Positions 27,252 through 36,391 of a stretch of 45,078 bases of DNA are shown here, piece by piece. The stretch comes from Betaproteobacteria bacterium (GTDB taxonomy: Bacteria; Pseudomonadota; Gammaproteobacteria; Burkholderiales; Burkholderiaceae_D), in assembly GCA_016868055.1 (NCBI GenBank), contig VGHX01000017.1, forward strand, positions 1 to 45,078, read 5' to 3'. Position 1 is the first letter of the stretch. Every line of letters starts with the position of its first letter. The notes beneath the pieces were generated by a model that saw only the letters and a program-made list of their open reading frames with translations, was not told the origin of the DNA and did no database searches. A program made the position numbers and the translations under genes.

Positions 27252-28910
27252 ATGAGCGAGCCCTTCGTCGTTGACTACCAAACCACCCCTGAGCGCTACC
27301 GGCACTGGAAGCTGGTGGTTGATGGCACGGTGGCGAACCTCACCATGGCAGTCAATGAGGATGGCGGCCTGCGCGATGGCTACAAGCTGAAACTGAATTC
27401 CTACGACCTGGGCGTCGACATCGAACTGCACGACGCCGTGCAGCGAATTCGTTTCGAGCACCCGCAGGTGCGCGTGGTCGTGATCGGCAGCGGCCTCGAC
27501 CGAACCTTCTGCTCCGGCGCGAATATTTTCATGTTGGGTAAATCCAGCCACGCCTGGAAGGTGAACTTTTGTAAATTCACCAACGAGACGCGGAATGGTC
27601 TGGAAGATTCCAGTCGCCACTCCGGTTTGAAATTTCTTGCCGCAGTCAACGGTGCCTGTGCCGGTGGTGGTTATGAACTCGCCGCCGCATGCGACGACAT
27701 TCTTTTGGTCGATGACCGATCCTCTTCGGTCAGTTTGCCCGAGGTGCCGTTACTCGGTGTGCTGCCGGGCACAGGTGGTTTGACGCGCCTGACCGACAAG
27801 CGCAAGGTGCGGCATGACCATGCTGATATTTTTTGCACGACATCGGAAGGCATTCGCGGTCAGCGCGCCAAAGATTGGAGACTGGTCGACGACATCGCCA
27901 AGCCAGCACAATTCGCGCAAGCGGTGCGCGAACGCGCAGAAAAACTGTCGGCCCAAAGTGACCGACCAGCACAAGCCACAGCGGTGCCACTGACCCCGCT
28001 GCACCGCGAATTTACTGCGCAGGGTGTGCGCTACCAGTATGTCGATGTGATCCTGGATCGTGATGCACGCAGTGCGACCCTCACGGTGCATGCACCATCA
28101 ACACCGCAGCCCGATGACATCGCGGGTATCGAGGTGGCTGGTGTGCATTGGTGGCCACTGCAAATGGCACGCGAGTTGGACGATGCCATCCTGCACCTGC
28201 GCACCAATGAAATCGAACTCGGTATCTGGATCTTCAAAACCGCCGGACACCACGAGCATGTATTGGCGTGCGACGCCAGCATGCAAGCGCATGCCTCGCA
28301 TTGGCTGGTGCGCGAAACACTCGGCCTGATGCGCCGTACCTTTGCGCGGATTGATGTGTCGTCCCGCAGCTTGTTCGCGCTGATTGATCAGCACTCCTGC
28401 TTTGCTGGCACGCTGGCCGAGCTGGCATTTGCCGCTGACCGTAGCTTTATGCTGAGCTTGCCCGACGCACCGCAAGATGCACCGGTAGTAACGCTCTCGG
28501 CAATGAATTTTGGTCTGCTGCCCATGATCACCGGGCAGGGGCGTCTGGCGCGTCGTTTCTATGATGACGAGGCCAAGCTCACTGCGTTGAAGGCCATGGT
28601 GGGACAAGCGCTCGATGCAGATACAGCGATGGATCTCGGCTTGATGACGGCGAACCCGGATGACATCGACTGGGCCGATGAGATTCGGCTCGCGCTTGAA
28701 GAGCGCGCCAGTATGTCGCCCGATGCACTGACCGGCATGGAAGCAAACTTGCGCTTTAATGGTCAGGAAAATATGTTCACCCGTGTGTTCGGCCGCTTGT
28801 CTGCATGGCAGAACTGGATATTCAATCGTCCGAACGCCGTCGGCGAGTCTGGCGCGCTAAAGGTGTATGGCACAGGCAGCAAGGCGAAATTCGACTTTGA
28901 CCGTGTATAG
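27252..28910 (+). CDS. boxC: Benzoyl-CoA-dihydrodiol lyase
   Basis: BoxC opens the ring of 2,3-epoxybenzoyl-CoA (formerly described as the dihydrodiol) hydrolytically, releasing formate and 3,4-dehydroadipyl-CoA semialdehyde. The 552-residue protein is an enoyl-CoA hydratase/crotonase superfamily member: RTFCSGANIFML and VNGACAGGGYELAAACDDIL form the CoA pocket and oxyanion hole, and SVSLPEVPLLGVLPGTGGLTRL follows. The long C-terminal half repeats a diverged crotonase-like fold, as usual for BoxC. GGGAGA lies 5 bases before the ATG. Formate released here could feed the fhs product encoded 17 kb away. Confidence 0.95.
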   Translation: MSEPFVVDYQTTPERYRHWKLVVDGTVANLTMAVNEDGGLRDGYKLKLNSYDLGVDIELHDAVQRIRFEHPQVRVVVIGSGLDRTFCSGANIFMLGKSSHAWKVNFCKFTNETRNGLEDSSRHSGLKFLAAVNGACAGGGYELAAACDDILLVDDRSSSVSLPEVPLLGVLPGTGGLTRLTDKRKVRHDHADIFCTTSEGIRGQRAKDWRLVDDIAKPAQFAQAVRERAEKLSAQSDRPAQATAVPLTPLHREFTAQGVRYQYVDVILDRDARSATLTVHAPSTPQPDDIAGIEVAGVHWWPLQMARELDDAILHLRTNEIELGIWIFKTAGHHEHVLACDASMQAHASHWLVRETLGLMRRTFARIDVSSRSLFALIDQHSCFAGTLAELAFAADRSFMLSLPDAPQDAPVVTLSAMNFGLLPMITGQGRLARRFYDDEAKLTALKAMVGQALDADTAMDLGLMTANPDDIDWADEIRLALEERASMSPDALTGMEANLRFNGQENMFTRVFGRLSAWQNWIFNRPNAVGESGALKVYGTGSKAKFDFDRV

Positions 28911-29118
28911 AGGCTGACGGGTCAGACGCCTGCAGCGTGTCAATGGCTGACATCCAACTTAAGAGAAAAAATATATTTGGTTAAAGGCAGTGCGGCGTTT
29001 ATCGGCGATGAATGTTTACAGCATTCCTCGTTGGATTTTTCAGAACGCCGATACGGTGCAGGGATTCAGTTAATTAAGCAGTTTTAAACATCATTTTTAT
29101 TAACACTCATCAGACCTC

Positions 29119-30558
29119 ATGGGAGACAGCGTGAGCGCCATCGATTACAGCGAAAAAATCCCGAACAACGTCAACCTCTCGGAAGACCGTGCGTTGCAGC
29201 GAGCACTTGAGCATTGGCAGCCAAATTATCTGCAATGGTGGAACGAGATGGGCCCGGATGGCTCACAGAACTTTGACGTCTACCTGCGCACTGCAATCAA
29301 CACCACCCCGGAAGGCTGGGCACAGTTTGGTCATGTCAAGATGCCTGACTACCGCTGGGGAATTTTCCTTAACGCGGCCGAGGCCGATCGTAAAGTTAAT
29401 TTCGGTGAGCACAAAGGCGAAGCTACCTGGCAAGAGGTGCCGGGTGAGCACCGCGCTAATCTGCGACGCATCATCGTGACGCAAGGTGATACTGAGCCTG
29501 CATCTGTCGAGCAGCAGCGTCATCTGGGCCTGACCTGTCCGTCACAGTACGACCTGCGTAATCTGTTTCAGATTAATGTTGAAGAGGGTCGACATTTATG
29601 GGCGATGGTTTACCTGCTGCATAAATATTTTGGTCGTGATGGGCGTGAGGAAGCCGAGGCACTGCTCCACAGAAACTCCGGCTCGCAAGACAACCCCCGC
29701 ATCCTGCAAGCCTTCAATGAAGAGACGCCAGATTGGTTGGCGTTCTACATGTTCACTTACTTCACTGACCGCGATGGCAAGTTCCAGCTGTGTGCGCTGG
29801 CTGAATCCGGCTTTGATCCGCTGTCGCGTACCTGCCGCTTCATGCTGACCGAAGAGGCGCATCACATGTTTGTCGGCGAATCGGGCGTCTCGCGTACGAT
29901 TCAGCGCACCTGTGAAATCATGAAGCAGCACGGCATTGAAGACCCGGAGCAACTGCGTCAGCTCGGTGTGATCGATCTTCCGACCATTCAACGTTATCTC
30001 AACTTCCACTTCAGCGTGACCATTGACTTATTCGGCGCTGATCAGTCTTCCAACGCGGCGACCTTCTACGCAACCGGCTTGAAAGGCCGCTACGAGGAGA
30101 CCAAGCGCGAGGATGATCATCAACTCAAGGGTGATCATTACAAGATTCTGGAAGTGCAGGGCGATAAATTGGTTGAGCGCGAAGTGCCGATGCTGAATGC
30201 GCTGAACGAAGTTCTGCGCGATGATTACATCAAGGACTCGATCGCAGGAATCGGTCGCTGGAACCGGGTGATTGAGAAGGCTGGTGTGTCTTTCCGCTTG
30301 CAAGCACCACACAAGGCATTCAACCGCCACATTGGTAGCTTCGCTGGGTTGCGAGTGTCGCCGCAAGGGCAGATTATTTCCGAGGCCGAGTGGCAGACGC
30401 ATGCGCGTCAGTGGCTGCCGACTGAGGAAGATCGTGCTTATGTGGCCTCGTTAATGGGTCGTGTCGTTGAGCCCGGCAAGATGGCTAACTGGATCGCGCC
30501 GCCGCCGATCGGAATTAACCGTCAGCCGATCGACTTTGAGTACGTGCGCTTCAACTAA
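29119..30558 (+). CDS. boxB: Benzoyl-CoA 2,3-epoxidase, oxygenase subunit B
   Basis: BoxB is the diiron oxygenase that epoxidises benzoyl-CoA at C2-C3 with electrons from BoxA. In the 479-residue reading the six ligands expected from the solved BoxB structure are all found: Glu126, Glu156 and His159 (EEGRH), Asp217 (YFTDRD), Glu246 and His249 (EEAHH). Numbers are six higher than I recall for the Azoarcus enzyme, so the N-terminus is slightly longer. A GTG at 29131 has GGGAGA 5 bases upstream and may be the real start (475 residues); the ATG at 29119 lacks one. A 208-base gap separates it from boxC; boxA follows 12 bases later. Confidence 0.96.
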   Translation: MGDSVSAIDYSEKIPNNVNLSEDRALQRALEHWQPNYLQWWNEMGPDGSQNFDVYLRTAINTTPEGWAQFGHVKMPDYRWGIFLNAAEADRKVNFGEHKGEATWQEVPGEHRANLRRIIVTQGDTEPASVEQQRHLGLTCPSQYDLRNLFQINVEEGRHLWAMVYLLHKYFGRDGREEAEALLHRNSGSQDNPRILQAFNEETPDWLAFYMFTYFTDRDGKFQLCALAESGFDPLSRTCRFMLTEEAHHMFVGESGVSRTIQRTCEIMKQHGIEDPEQLRQLGVIDLPTIQRYLNFHFSVTIDLFGADQSSNAATFYATGLKGRYEETKREDDHQLKGDHYKILEVQGDKLVEREVPMLNALNEVLRDDYIKDSIAGIGRWNRVIEKAGVSFRLQAPHKAFNRHIGSFAGLRVSPQGQIISEAEWQTHARQWLPTEEDRAYVASLMGRVVEPGKMANWIAPPPIGINRQPIDFEYVRFN

Positions 30559-30570
30559 TGGCTAGCTGAT

Positions 30571-31791
30571 ATGGGCGCGACTGATGCCGAGGTGCTGATA
30601 CGTCAGCACTTGATTGATCCTGAAGTCTGCATACGCTGCAATACCTGCGAGGATACGTGTCCGATTGGTGCGATCACGCATGATGATCGCAACTATGTGG
30701 TCGATCCAAATATCTGCAATGGTTGCAACGCCTGTCTGCCGCCGTGTCCAACCGGCTCCATCGATAATTGGCGTACGGTACCCAAAGCTGCAGCATATAG
30801 CGTGGTGGAGCAATACCGTTGGGATGAGCTTCCCACTCAGCCGCCACTGGATGCCTCCGTTGCAGTGGCAAATGCAGAGCCGCCAACCCAGCACAATGCG
30901 TCGCTGTCGGTTACTTCGCCCAAGGCCCCTTCGTCTGCCGCGCAACCCAGCCTTAATTTGTACGACATCAAACAGCCGCTGATGGCGACGGTTGCAGGAA
31001 ATTTTCGTCTGACGGATGCAGATACCGAGAGTGACATCCGTCATATCGTTCTAGATTTTGGTCAGACGCATTTCCCGGTGTTGGAAGGGCAGAGCATCGG
31101 CATTATCCCGCCCGGCACCGATGAGTCCGGCAGGCCGCATTATCTTCGGCTGTACTCGGTGGCCAGCCCGCGTAATGGCGAGCGTCCGGGTTACAACAAC
31201 TTGTCGCTGACGGTGAAGCGTGTGCTGCTCGATCACGAGGGTAAATCGGTACGCGGCGTCGCTTCCAACTACCTGTGCGATTTGCAAAAGGGTGACACCG
31301 TGCAAGTCACCGGCCCCTTTGGCGCGCACTACCTGATGCCGAATCATGCCGGTTCCAATATTGTCATGATCTGTACAGGCACGGGTGCGGCACCGATGCG
31401 CGCCATGACCGAGTACCGCCGACGATTACTGGCTCAGGGAACGCCCGTCGACGGCAAGCTGATGTTGTTCTTCGGCGCGCGACGGCCCGGCGAGCTACCG
31501 TACTTTGGCCCCTTACGAAAACTACCCTCGAGTTTCATCGATATTCATCTCGCCTTTTCGCGCGCTGAAGATGAGCCCAAGACTTACGTGCAAGACAAAT
31601 TGCGTGTTGCATCGGCCGCCGTTTCAGAACTGCTGTGGGGTGACACTTATTTCTACGTGTGTGGTGTGAAAGGCATGGAGGCGGGCGTGATGGACGCTTT
31701 GCGTGAGATTGCCGAGGGCGCGGGCATCGACTGGGCCGCCCTGCACACGCGGATGCTGGATGAGGGCCGCTTCCATGTTGAAACCTACTGA
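30571..31791 (+). CDS. boxA: Benzoyl-CoA epoxidase reductase, subunit A
   Basis: BoxA passes electrons from NADPH through FAD and two iron-sulfur clusters to BoxB. In the 406-residue protein two ferredoxin-type four-cysteine motifs lie at residues 20, 23, 26, 30 and 49, 52, 55, 59. A Pro/Ala-rich linker covers ~90-130, and residues ~140-406 form a ferredoxin-NADP reductase module with RLYSVASP (FAD), [12 protein letters not shown] (NADP) and the C-terminal aromatic Tyr stacking on the flavin. It is 12 bases after boxB and ends the box operon; a terminator lies at 32042. Confidence 0.95.
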   Translation: MGATDAEVLIRQHLIDPEVCIRCNTCEDTCPIGAITHDDRNYVVDPNICNGCNACLPPCPTGSIDNWRTVPKAAAYSVVEQYRWDELPTQPPLDASVAVANAEPPTQHNASLSVTSPKAPSSAAQPSLNLYDIKQPLMATVAGNFRLTDADTESDIRHIVLDFGQTHFPVLEGQSIGIIPPGTDESGRPHYLRLYSVASPRNGERPGYNNLSLTVKRVLLDHEGKSVRGVASNYLCDLQKGDTVQVTGPFGAHYLMPNHAGSNIVMICTGTGAAPMRAMTEYRRRLLAQGTPVDGKLMLFFGARRPGELPYFGPLRKLPSSFIDIHLAFSRAEDEPKTYVQDKLRVASAAVSELLWGDTYFYVCGVKGMEAGVMDALREIAEGAGIDWAALHTRMLDEGRFHVETY

Positions 31792-32041
31792 CAATTCATT
31801 TGGCTATGCACCGGCAAGGGCTCGACGAAGCTAGTAAATCCTGGTGCTCTGGCGCTTCAGCCTTGGCCAGCTGAGCGGCCAAAAAATGACTCGAAGGTTA
31901 TTTGTTGACGTCAAAAAAATCTCAATAAATCAATGGCTTGGCGCGTTGGTGCGATGCATGATGACACAGCGTCAATTCATCGGCATGCTGCATCCGCTTC
32001 ACCAAAAAAAATCTGTCGCCGGAAGAGCGAGAGGAGACCCG

Positions 32042-32078
32042 AACCCGCCACATGGAAGTGTGGCGGGTTTAATTTTTT
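32042..32078 (+). terminator. Rho-independent terminator of the box operon
   Basis: AACCCGCCACA and TGTGGCGGGTT form a perfect 11-bp stem around TGGAAG, followed by TTAATTTTTT. It is 251 bases after the boxA stop. Confidence 0.88.
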
Positions 32079-32184
32079 GCGTGGTCATCCGAGGTTAAGG
32101 GTGATTTAATGTCCAAATAGACAATTATTCTGGTTGAAAAATGAAAAATAAAAAATTTTCATCCATTCACCATATTTATATCTG

Positions 32185-32302
32185 GCATCACAACTCGAAA
32201 GCGGACGCGGCAGAATCGGGTTGATATAGTCTGCTTCGTCTCCTCCAGCCTTCCAACAAGGATGGATTTAAACCCGGCAGGGCAACCTGCCGGGTTTTTT
32301 TT
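32185..32302 (+). ncRNA. Candidate small RNA or leader with anti-Shine-Dalgarno motif
   Basis: A transcript starting after TATATC (near 32180) or TATAGT (32225-32230) and ending at the terminator below would be about 65-118 bases. It has no reading frame. It would carry an unpaired TCTCCTCC (32239-32246), complementary to Shine-Dalgarno sequences, then a small hairpin CCTT-CCAAC-AAGG and the terminator stem. This layout resembles trans-acting small RNAs that block ribosome sites. It could equally be an attenuator for uspA, whose own site is GGAGG. The start is a guess. Confidence 0.35.
32271..32302 (+). terminator. Strong rho-independent terminator upstream of uspA
   Basis: AACCCGGCAGG and CCTGCCGGGTT form a perfect 11-bp stem with tetraloop GCAA, followed by eight T residues. 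It is 84 bases before the uspA start and ends a transcript distinct from the box operon. Confidence 0.92.
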
Positions 32303-32385
32303 GTTGGTGCCAGCCAAACGCCACCGCAAGCGACGCGCCGTATACTCCAAACTCGTCATCATTGGCGATTCGCTTGGAGGTGCCC

Positions 32386-32835
32386 ATGTACCAAAACATT
32401 CTTGTTGCCTACAACGGAAGCCCAGAAAGCCAGGCGGCGCTGCGCGAATGTGTCCGGCTTTCCCTGCCGGCATCAACAGCGGTGCACTTACTCGCCGTGG
32501 TCAGCCCGCCGCCGTATCTGTTGGTTGGTGAGTTCGCGGCTGCGGCGGTCATGAGCGTCGAGGAAGGCCTCGTGGCCGAGCGCGAGAAGATGGCGAAAGA
32601 GCTGGACGCTGGTGCAGCATTATTGAACGATAGCGGACTGAGCGTGATTCCGCACCTGGAGGTCGGTGAGCCAGTCAATGTTATCGAGCAAATGGCGAAT
32701 GAGCTCGGGATTGAACTCGTTATAGTTGGTCATTCTCGCCACAAGCCACTGACGCTGCGCTGGTGGCGTGGAAGTACAGACACCTTACTGATCGATAAGT
32801 TACGCTGTAGTTTATTGGTCGCCTCGGATTTGTGA
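32386..32835 (+). CDS. Universal stress protein, UspA family
   Basis: 149 residues with the UspA fold: ILVAYNGSPESQAALRECVRL at the start (Asp of the usual D-G-S is Asn here) and ELVIVGHSRHKPLTLRWWRGSTDTLL near the end, matching the G-x2-G-x9-G-S/T nucleotide loop in part. Such proteins bind ATP or AMP and act in stress survival; a specific role cannot be given. The ATG at 32386 has GGAGG 5 bases upstream; the 8 codons before it in the open frame are ignored. Its last 106 bases overlap, on the other strand, the 3' end of the acetyltransferase-like gene. Confidence 0.88.
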   Translation: MYQNILVAYNGSPESQAALRECVRLSLPASTAVHLLAVVSPPPYLLVGEFAAAAVMSVEEGLVAEREKMAKELDAGAALLNDSGLSVIPHLEVGEPVNVIEQMANELGIELVIVGHSRHKPLTLRWWRGSTDTLLIDKLRCSLLVASDL

Positions 32836-33834
32836 TGTTCGATCAATGTGCGCAGCTGATAATCAAGTGAGTTCAGCAGCAGCTTCAGTAGCGTGCTGGC
32901 GTCTTTCACCATTCCGGATCTACGCCGATAAACCAGTAAGGTATACAGCGGTATGCGCCGCGCTCCGAATGGACGTTTGCTATTGAAGTATCCGCCTAAC
33001 AAATGAAAGCGGCGTGCGCCCGAACGAATTGCCTCAAGAATCATCAGGTGACGTGATAGCTTTCCAAGTCCTAGTTTATTCATCTCTGGGTCATGTGCAT
33101 TCAATAGCGAGAAGATATCGTCGCCGAACCGACAAACCAGGCTGCCTGCACAGAGTTTGCCGTTGAGTTCTATCGTACCCACGACACCGCGCGCGCGCTA
33201 GTATTAGCAGTCGCTGCTTCTCGGTATCATCAATTGCGGATCGTCGTTGTTTCGCTAGCATGCGCGCATGGTTGAACGCGATAATGCGTTCAATTACCTG
33301 GGCGTCGATGGTACTTCCCGGGAGAGTTTGATGTTTCAAACCTTGCGTGCGTTTGAGGCGAGACTGCATCGATTGACGCAGCGACCGGCCAAGGGCAGCA
33401 AGATAGGCAGATTCGGTATCAGGCAGGTCGATGACACTATCTTCCGAGATCGGCAGGCAGATCTTTTTACGCAGTTGATATTGTTTGATCAGCTCTACCG
33501 AATGAAAGCACAGCTTATCTGTGCCGGGCTCGTGCTGAAAAATAGCATCAGCAAACCGTTGCACCTCGGCGCCATCGACCCGCATCCCTTGGTTGATGAC
33601 AGTGATACGATCTTTATCTCGTCGATATAAAAACAGCTCTTGAATACTGTTTTGTTTCCACTCTACATAGGTACTGATATTCTGCAAACTGTAGAGCCCG
33701 AGCTGCGGGATCGATGAGAACAAGCTACCGTAGCGTTTGTCCAGGGCCGCTTCAACAAACGCAGGAATATGCCGATCGTAAAATCGCGGATGGTAGAGCG
33801 GCTGACGATTCGGTTTGCTCAATCTGAATCCCAA
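32730..33834 (-). pseudogene. GNAT/CelD-like acetyltransferase, frameshifted
   Basis: Two frames make one gene. The first (from TTG 33834) covers ALGRSLRQSMQSRLKRT and FNHARMLAKQRRSAID and ends its family-like part at LLILARAR. The second continues GTIELNGKLCAGSLVCRFGDDIF and RRFHLLGGYFNSKRPFGA, then LYTLLVYR. This order fits the GNAT/FemAB-like envelope acetyltransferases found in polysaccharide gene sets (CelD-like). The break is in gcgcgcgcgcgg at about 33192-33202: one more gc unit restores A-R-A-R-G-V-V-G-T-I-E-L. The C-terminus runs 106 bases into the antisense of uspA, so a stop codon may have been lost. No ATG start is available. Family assignment is moderate. Confidence 0.5.
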
Positions 33835-33953
33835 CCCAACAATGGCACAATGCTGGAGACCCTGCCCGGTATGATGCCGCCGGTTGGACGTGACCGGCCG
33901 AAGCCGCTAGACTCTGACGCTTTTTTTGACTGCTTGTAATGACCCACGCCACC

Positions 33954-34065
33954 GATTTTTCCGAAACCGATGATCTGGCGCGTACGCGCGTGACATCGCG
34001 AGAGCATATGATTTTTCCGAAACCGATGATCTGGCGCGTACGCGCGTGACATCGCGAGAGCATAT
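33954..34065. repeat. Perfect 56-bp tandem duplication at the prfC start
   Basis: Bases 33954-34009 and 34010-34065 are identical. The copy begins 15 bases after the expected prfC ATG (33939) and, because 56 is not a multiple of three, shifts the frame. Confidence 0.97.
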
Positions 34066-35653
34066 TGCGCGCGAGGTTGCGCGTCGCCGCACATTCGCGA
34101 TCATTTCCCACCCGGATGCGGGCAAGACCACGCTGACCGAAAAATTGCTGCTGTTCTCCGGAGCGATTCAGTTGGCCGGCACAGTCAAGGCGCGTAAAAG
34201 TGGTCGCCACGCCACCTCGGACTGGATGGAGATTGAAAAACAGCGTGGTATTTCGGTCGCCAGCTCAGTGATGCAGTTTGATTACCGCGATCATGTGGTG
34301 AATCTGCTTGATACGCCGGGCCACCAGGATTTTTCGGAAGACACCTACCGTGTGTTGACCGCAGTTGATTCGGCCTTGATGGTGATTGATGCGGCTAAAG
34401 GTGTAGAAGCGCAAACCATCAAGCTGTTGAATGTTTGCCGCATGCGCGACACACCCATCATCACCTTCATGAACAAGATGGACCGCGAGACCCGCGACCC
34501 ACTAGAGCTGTTGGATGAGGTGGAATCGGTACTAGGCATTCAGTGCGCGCCAGTGACTTGGCCGATTGGCATGGGCAAGACCTTCCGTGGTGTGTATCAC
34601 CTACTGCGTGATGAGATCTTGTTGTTTGTGCCGGGTAGCGAGCGTGCTGATCAAACCTTCGAGGTGATCAAAGGGATCGACAACCCGCGCTTGCAGGAGA
34701 TGTTCCCGCAAGAGATTGCACAGCTCAAAGCAGAGGTTGAGTTGGTGCATGGTGCATCACACCCATTTGATCTTGAATCGTTTTTGGCGGGAAAACAGAC
34801 GCCGGTGTTCTTTGGCTCGGCCATCAATAATTTTGGTGTTCGTGAAATTCTGGATGCGTTGCTCGACTGGGCGCGCGCACCCGGTGAGCGTGATGCAAGC
34901 GTGCGCTTTGTCAAACCTGATGAGCCTGCTTTCTCCGGCTTTGTGTTCAAGATACAAGCCAATATGGATCCCGCGCATCGTGACCGGATTGCATTTTTGC
35001 GCGTCTGCTCAGGTCGATTTGAGCGCGGTATGAAGATCAAGCATCTTCGACTCAATCGTGAGCTGAAGATGTCATCGGTCGTCACCTTCATGGCCTCGTC
35101 CCGCGAGCAAGTGGAAGAGGCTTACGCCGGCGACATTATTGGCCTTCCGAACCACGGCAATATGCAAATCGGCGATAGTTTCTCTGAGGGCGAGGTACTG
35201 CAATTCACGGGCATCCCCTATTTCGCGCCTGATTTTTTCCGTACCGTTCGTATTCGTAATCCGCTCAAAATCAAGCAGCTACAAAAAGGTTTACAGCAGC
35301 TCGGTGAAGAGGGTGCAGTGCAGGTTTTCAAGCCAGTGAGCGGTGCTGATCTGGTGCTTGGTGCTGTCGGACTGCTGCAGTTCGAAGTCGTGGCGAGCCG
35401 GCTGATGAATGAATATGGTGTCGATGCAGTGTTCGAGGGAACCAGTATCAACACCGCGCGTTGGGTATCTTGTGAAGACAAGAAAATGCTGGCCGACTTT
35501 GAGCGCTCCTCGGCGGGCGCGCATCTCGCGCATGATGCCGCAGGCAACCTCGCCTATCTTGCAAGCTCTGCGGTTAATCTCAAGCTGGTACAAGAGCGCT
35601 GGCCGAATGTCACTTTCCATGCGACGCGTGAGCACGCAGTGCGTGTTTCTTGA
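34046..35653 (+). CDS. prfC: Peptide chain release factor 3
   Basis: RF3 is the GTPase that recycles RF1/RF2 from the ribosome after termination. The 535-residue frame has all G motifs: [13 protein letters not shown] (G1), RGIS (G2), [14 protein letters not shown] (G3), NKMDRE (G4), and the RF3-specific [13 protein letters not shown]-terminus. The original start is ATG 33939 (M-T-H-A-T-D-F-S-E), but the 56-bp duplication puts that reading into a stop near 34051. As written, translation must begin at GTG 34046, which drops about 17 residues while leaving the G domain whole ([15 protein letters not shown]), so the protein may still work. No ribosome site is seen before the GTG. It is divergent from the acetyltransferase-like gene. 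Confidence 0.93.
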   Translation: MTSREHIAREVARRRTFAIISHPDAGKTTLTEKLLLFSGAIQLAGTVKARKSGRHATSDWMEIEKQRGISVASSVMQFDYRDHVVNLLDTPGHQDFSEDTYRVLTAVDSALMVIDAAKGVEAQTIKLLNVCRMRDTPIITFMNKMDRETRDPLELLDEVESVLGIQCAPVTWPIGMGKTFRGVYHLLRDEILLFVPGSERADQTFEVIKGIDNPRLQEMFPQEIAQLKAEVELVHGASHPFDLESFLAGKQTPVFFGSAINNFGVREILDALLDWARAPGERDASVRFVKPDEPAFSGFVFKIQANMDPAHRDRIAFLRVCSGRFERGMKIKHLRLNRELKMSSVVTFMASSREQVEEAYAGDIIGLPNHGNMQIGDSFSEGEVLQFTGIPYFAPDFFRTVRIRNPLKIKQLQKGLQQLGEEGAVQVFKPVSGADLVLGAVGLLQFEVVASRLMNEYGVDAVFEGTSINTARWVSCEDKKMLADFERSSAGAHLAHDAAGNLAYLASSAVNLKLVQERWPNVTFHATREHAVRVS

Positions 35654-35822
35654 TATCGGTATGAAACCCGAGTACGTAGTGTGCATTCATTGATATTGCG
35701 ACAGTGCGTGAGGATGTAGCGTGCATTGCTTGATGTTAAACATAAGCATCGCGAGTAAACCTTAGAAATCCGACACCTGGGTCTGCGGTCTTTGAGGCCC
35801 CGCAACCGGCGATGCGCGGCGA

Positions 35823-36386
35823 ATGACTACACTGATTTTTTTGGTGAACATCATGCTGACCGCGACTTACTCCATCATCGCTTTAAAAATAGAGCAGCGA
35901 CGCGCTCGCTGGACATTGTCTTCCACACAGCGACATATTTTGTACGGTATACGCCATCTCAAAACAGCGGGTGGTGTGGACTTGGAGGTATTACTCAATC
36001 GGCTGACGCAGTTTGAGCAGTACTGCCACCGGCGCAAGGTAGAGGTGGTGGTTATTCCCGCATTGCGCCGGCTTACACGCGAGGCGGATGCCTTACTCGA
36101 TGAGTTGGAGCAGCTGAGCAAGGCTAGTCTCGATCTGCTGTGCTCTGTGCGTGAGAAGTTGCAGCACTGGATGCGCAGTGGCGCCACTGCTGTGGAAGAC
36201 ATCTGCGTCACGCTCGAGCAGTGCTGCGCCTCGTTTTACCGCCGACTGCTGCGCGAGGAAGAGCTGGTTGAGCTTGCCGAACGGGTCATACCGACCGAGG
36301 CATGGTTTGGCATTGCCAAGTGTTTTTTGTATGAGGATGGGCGCGCGCTTGGGCTCAAAGAGCCCGTGCACGACGACGAGGAATAA
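35823..36386 (+). CDS. Hemerythrin-like helical protein lacking metal ligands
   Basis: 187 residues, almost all helical. The spacing matches an HHE (hemerythrin-like) four-helix bundle: QRHILYGIRHL for helix 1, FEQYCHRRKVEVVVIPALRR for the HHxxEExxxFP helix, SFYRRLLREEELVELAERVIP for the YxxHxxxEExxxxP helix. The ligands are not kept: the Glu of the first motif is Val and the His of the last motif is Leu. Iron or oxygen binding is therefore unlikely, and the protein may keep only the fold. The start MTTLIFLVNIM may be too long, as it looks like a short hydrophobic stretch before the bundle. Neighbours are prfC and glnA, with no functional link. Assignment is by pattern only. Confidence 0.5.
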   Translation: MTTLIFLVNIMLTATYSIIALKIEQRRARWTLSSTQRHILYGIRHLKTAGGVDLEVLLNRLTQFEQYCHRRKVEVVVIPALRRLTREADALLDELEQLSKASLDLLCSVREKLQHWMRSGATAVEDICVTLEQCCASFYRRLLREEELVELAERVIPTEAWFGIAKCFLYEDGRALGLKEPVHDDEE

Positions 36387-36391
36387 GCGCG

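Larger units (their letters stand above)
31792..32385. other. Long intergenic region with two terminators
   Basis: Nearly 600 bases with no credible protein gene. It contains the box operon terminator (32042-32078), a very AT-rich stretch (32100-32180) suited to a promoter with an UP element, and a second strong terminator (32271-32302) upstream of uspA. The interval between the two terminators is a candidate for a small RNA or an attenuated leader. Confidence 0.7.

Noticed and set aside
33752-34210. Minus-strand open frame of 152 codons across the prfC start
   Set aside because: Created partly by the 56-bp duplication and antisense to prfC; its repeated peptide reflects the duplicated DNA.
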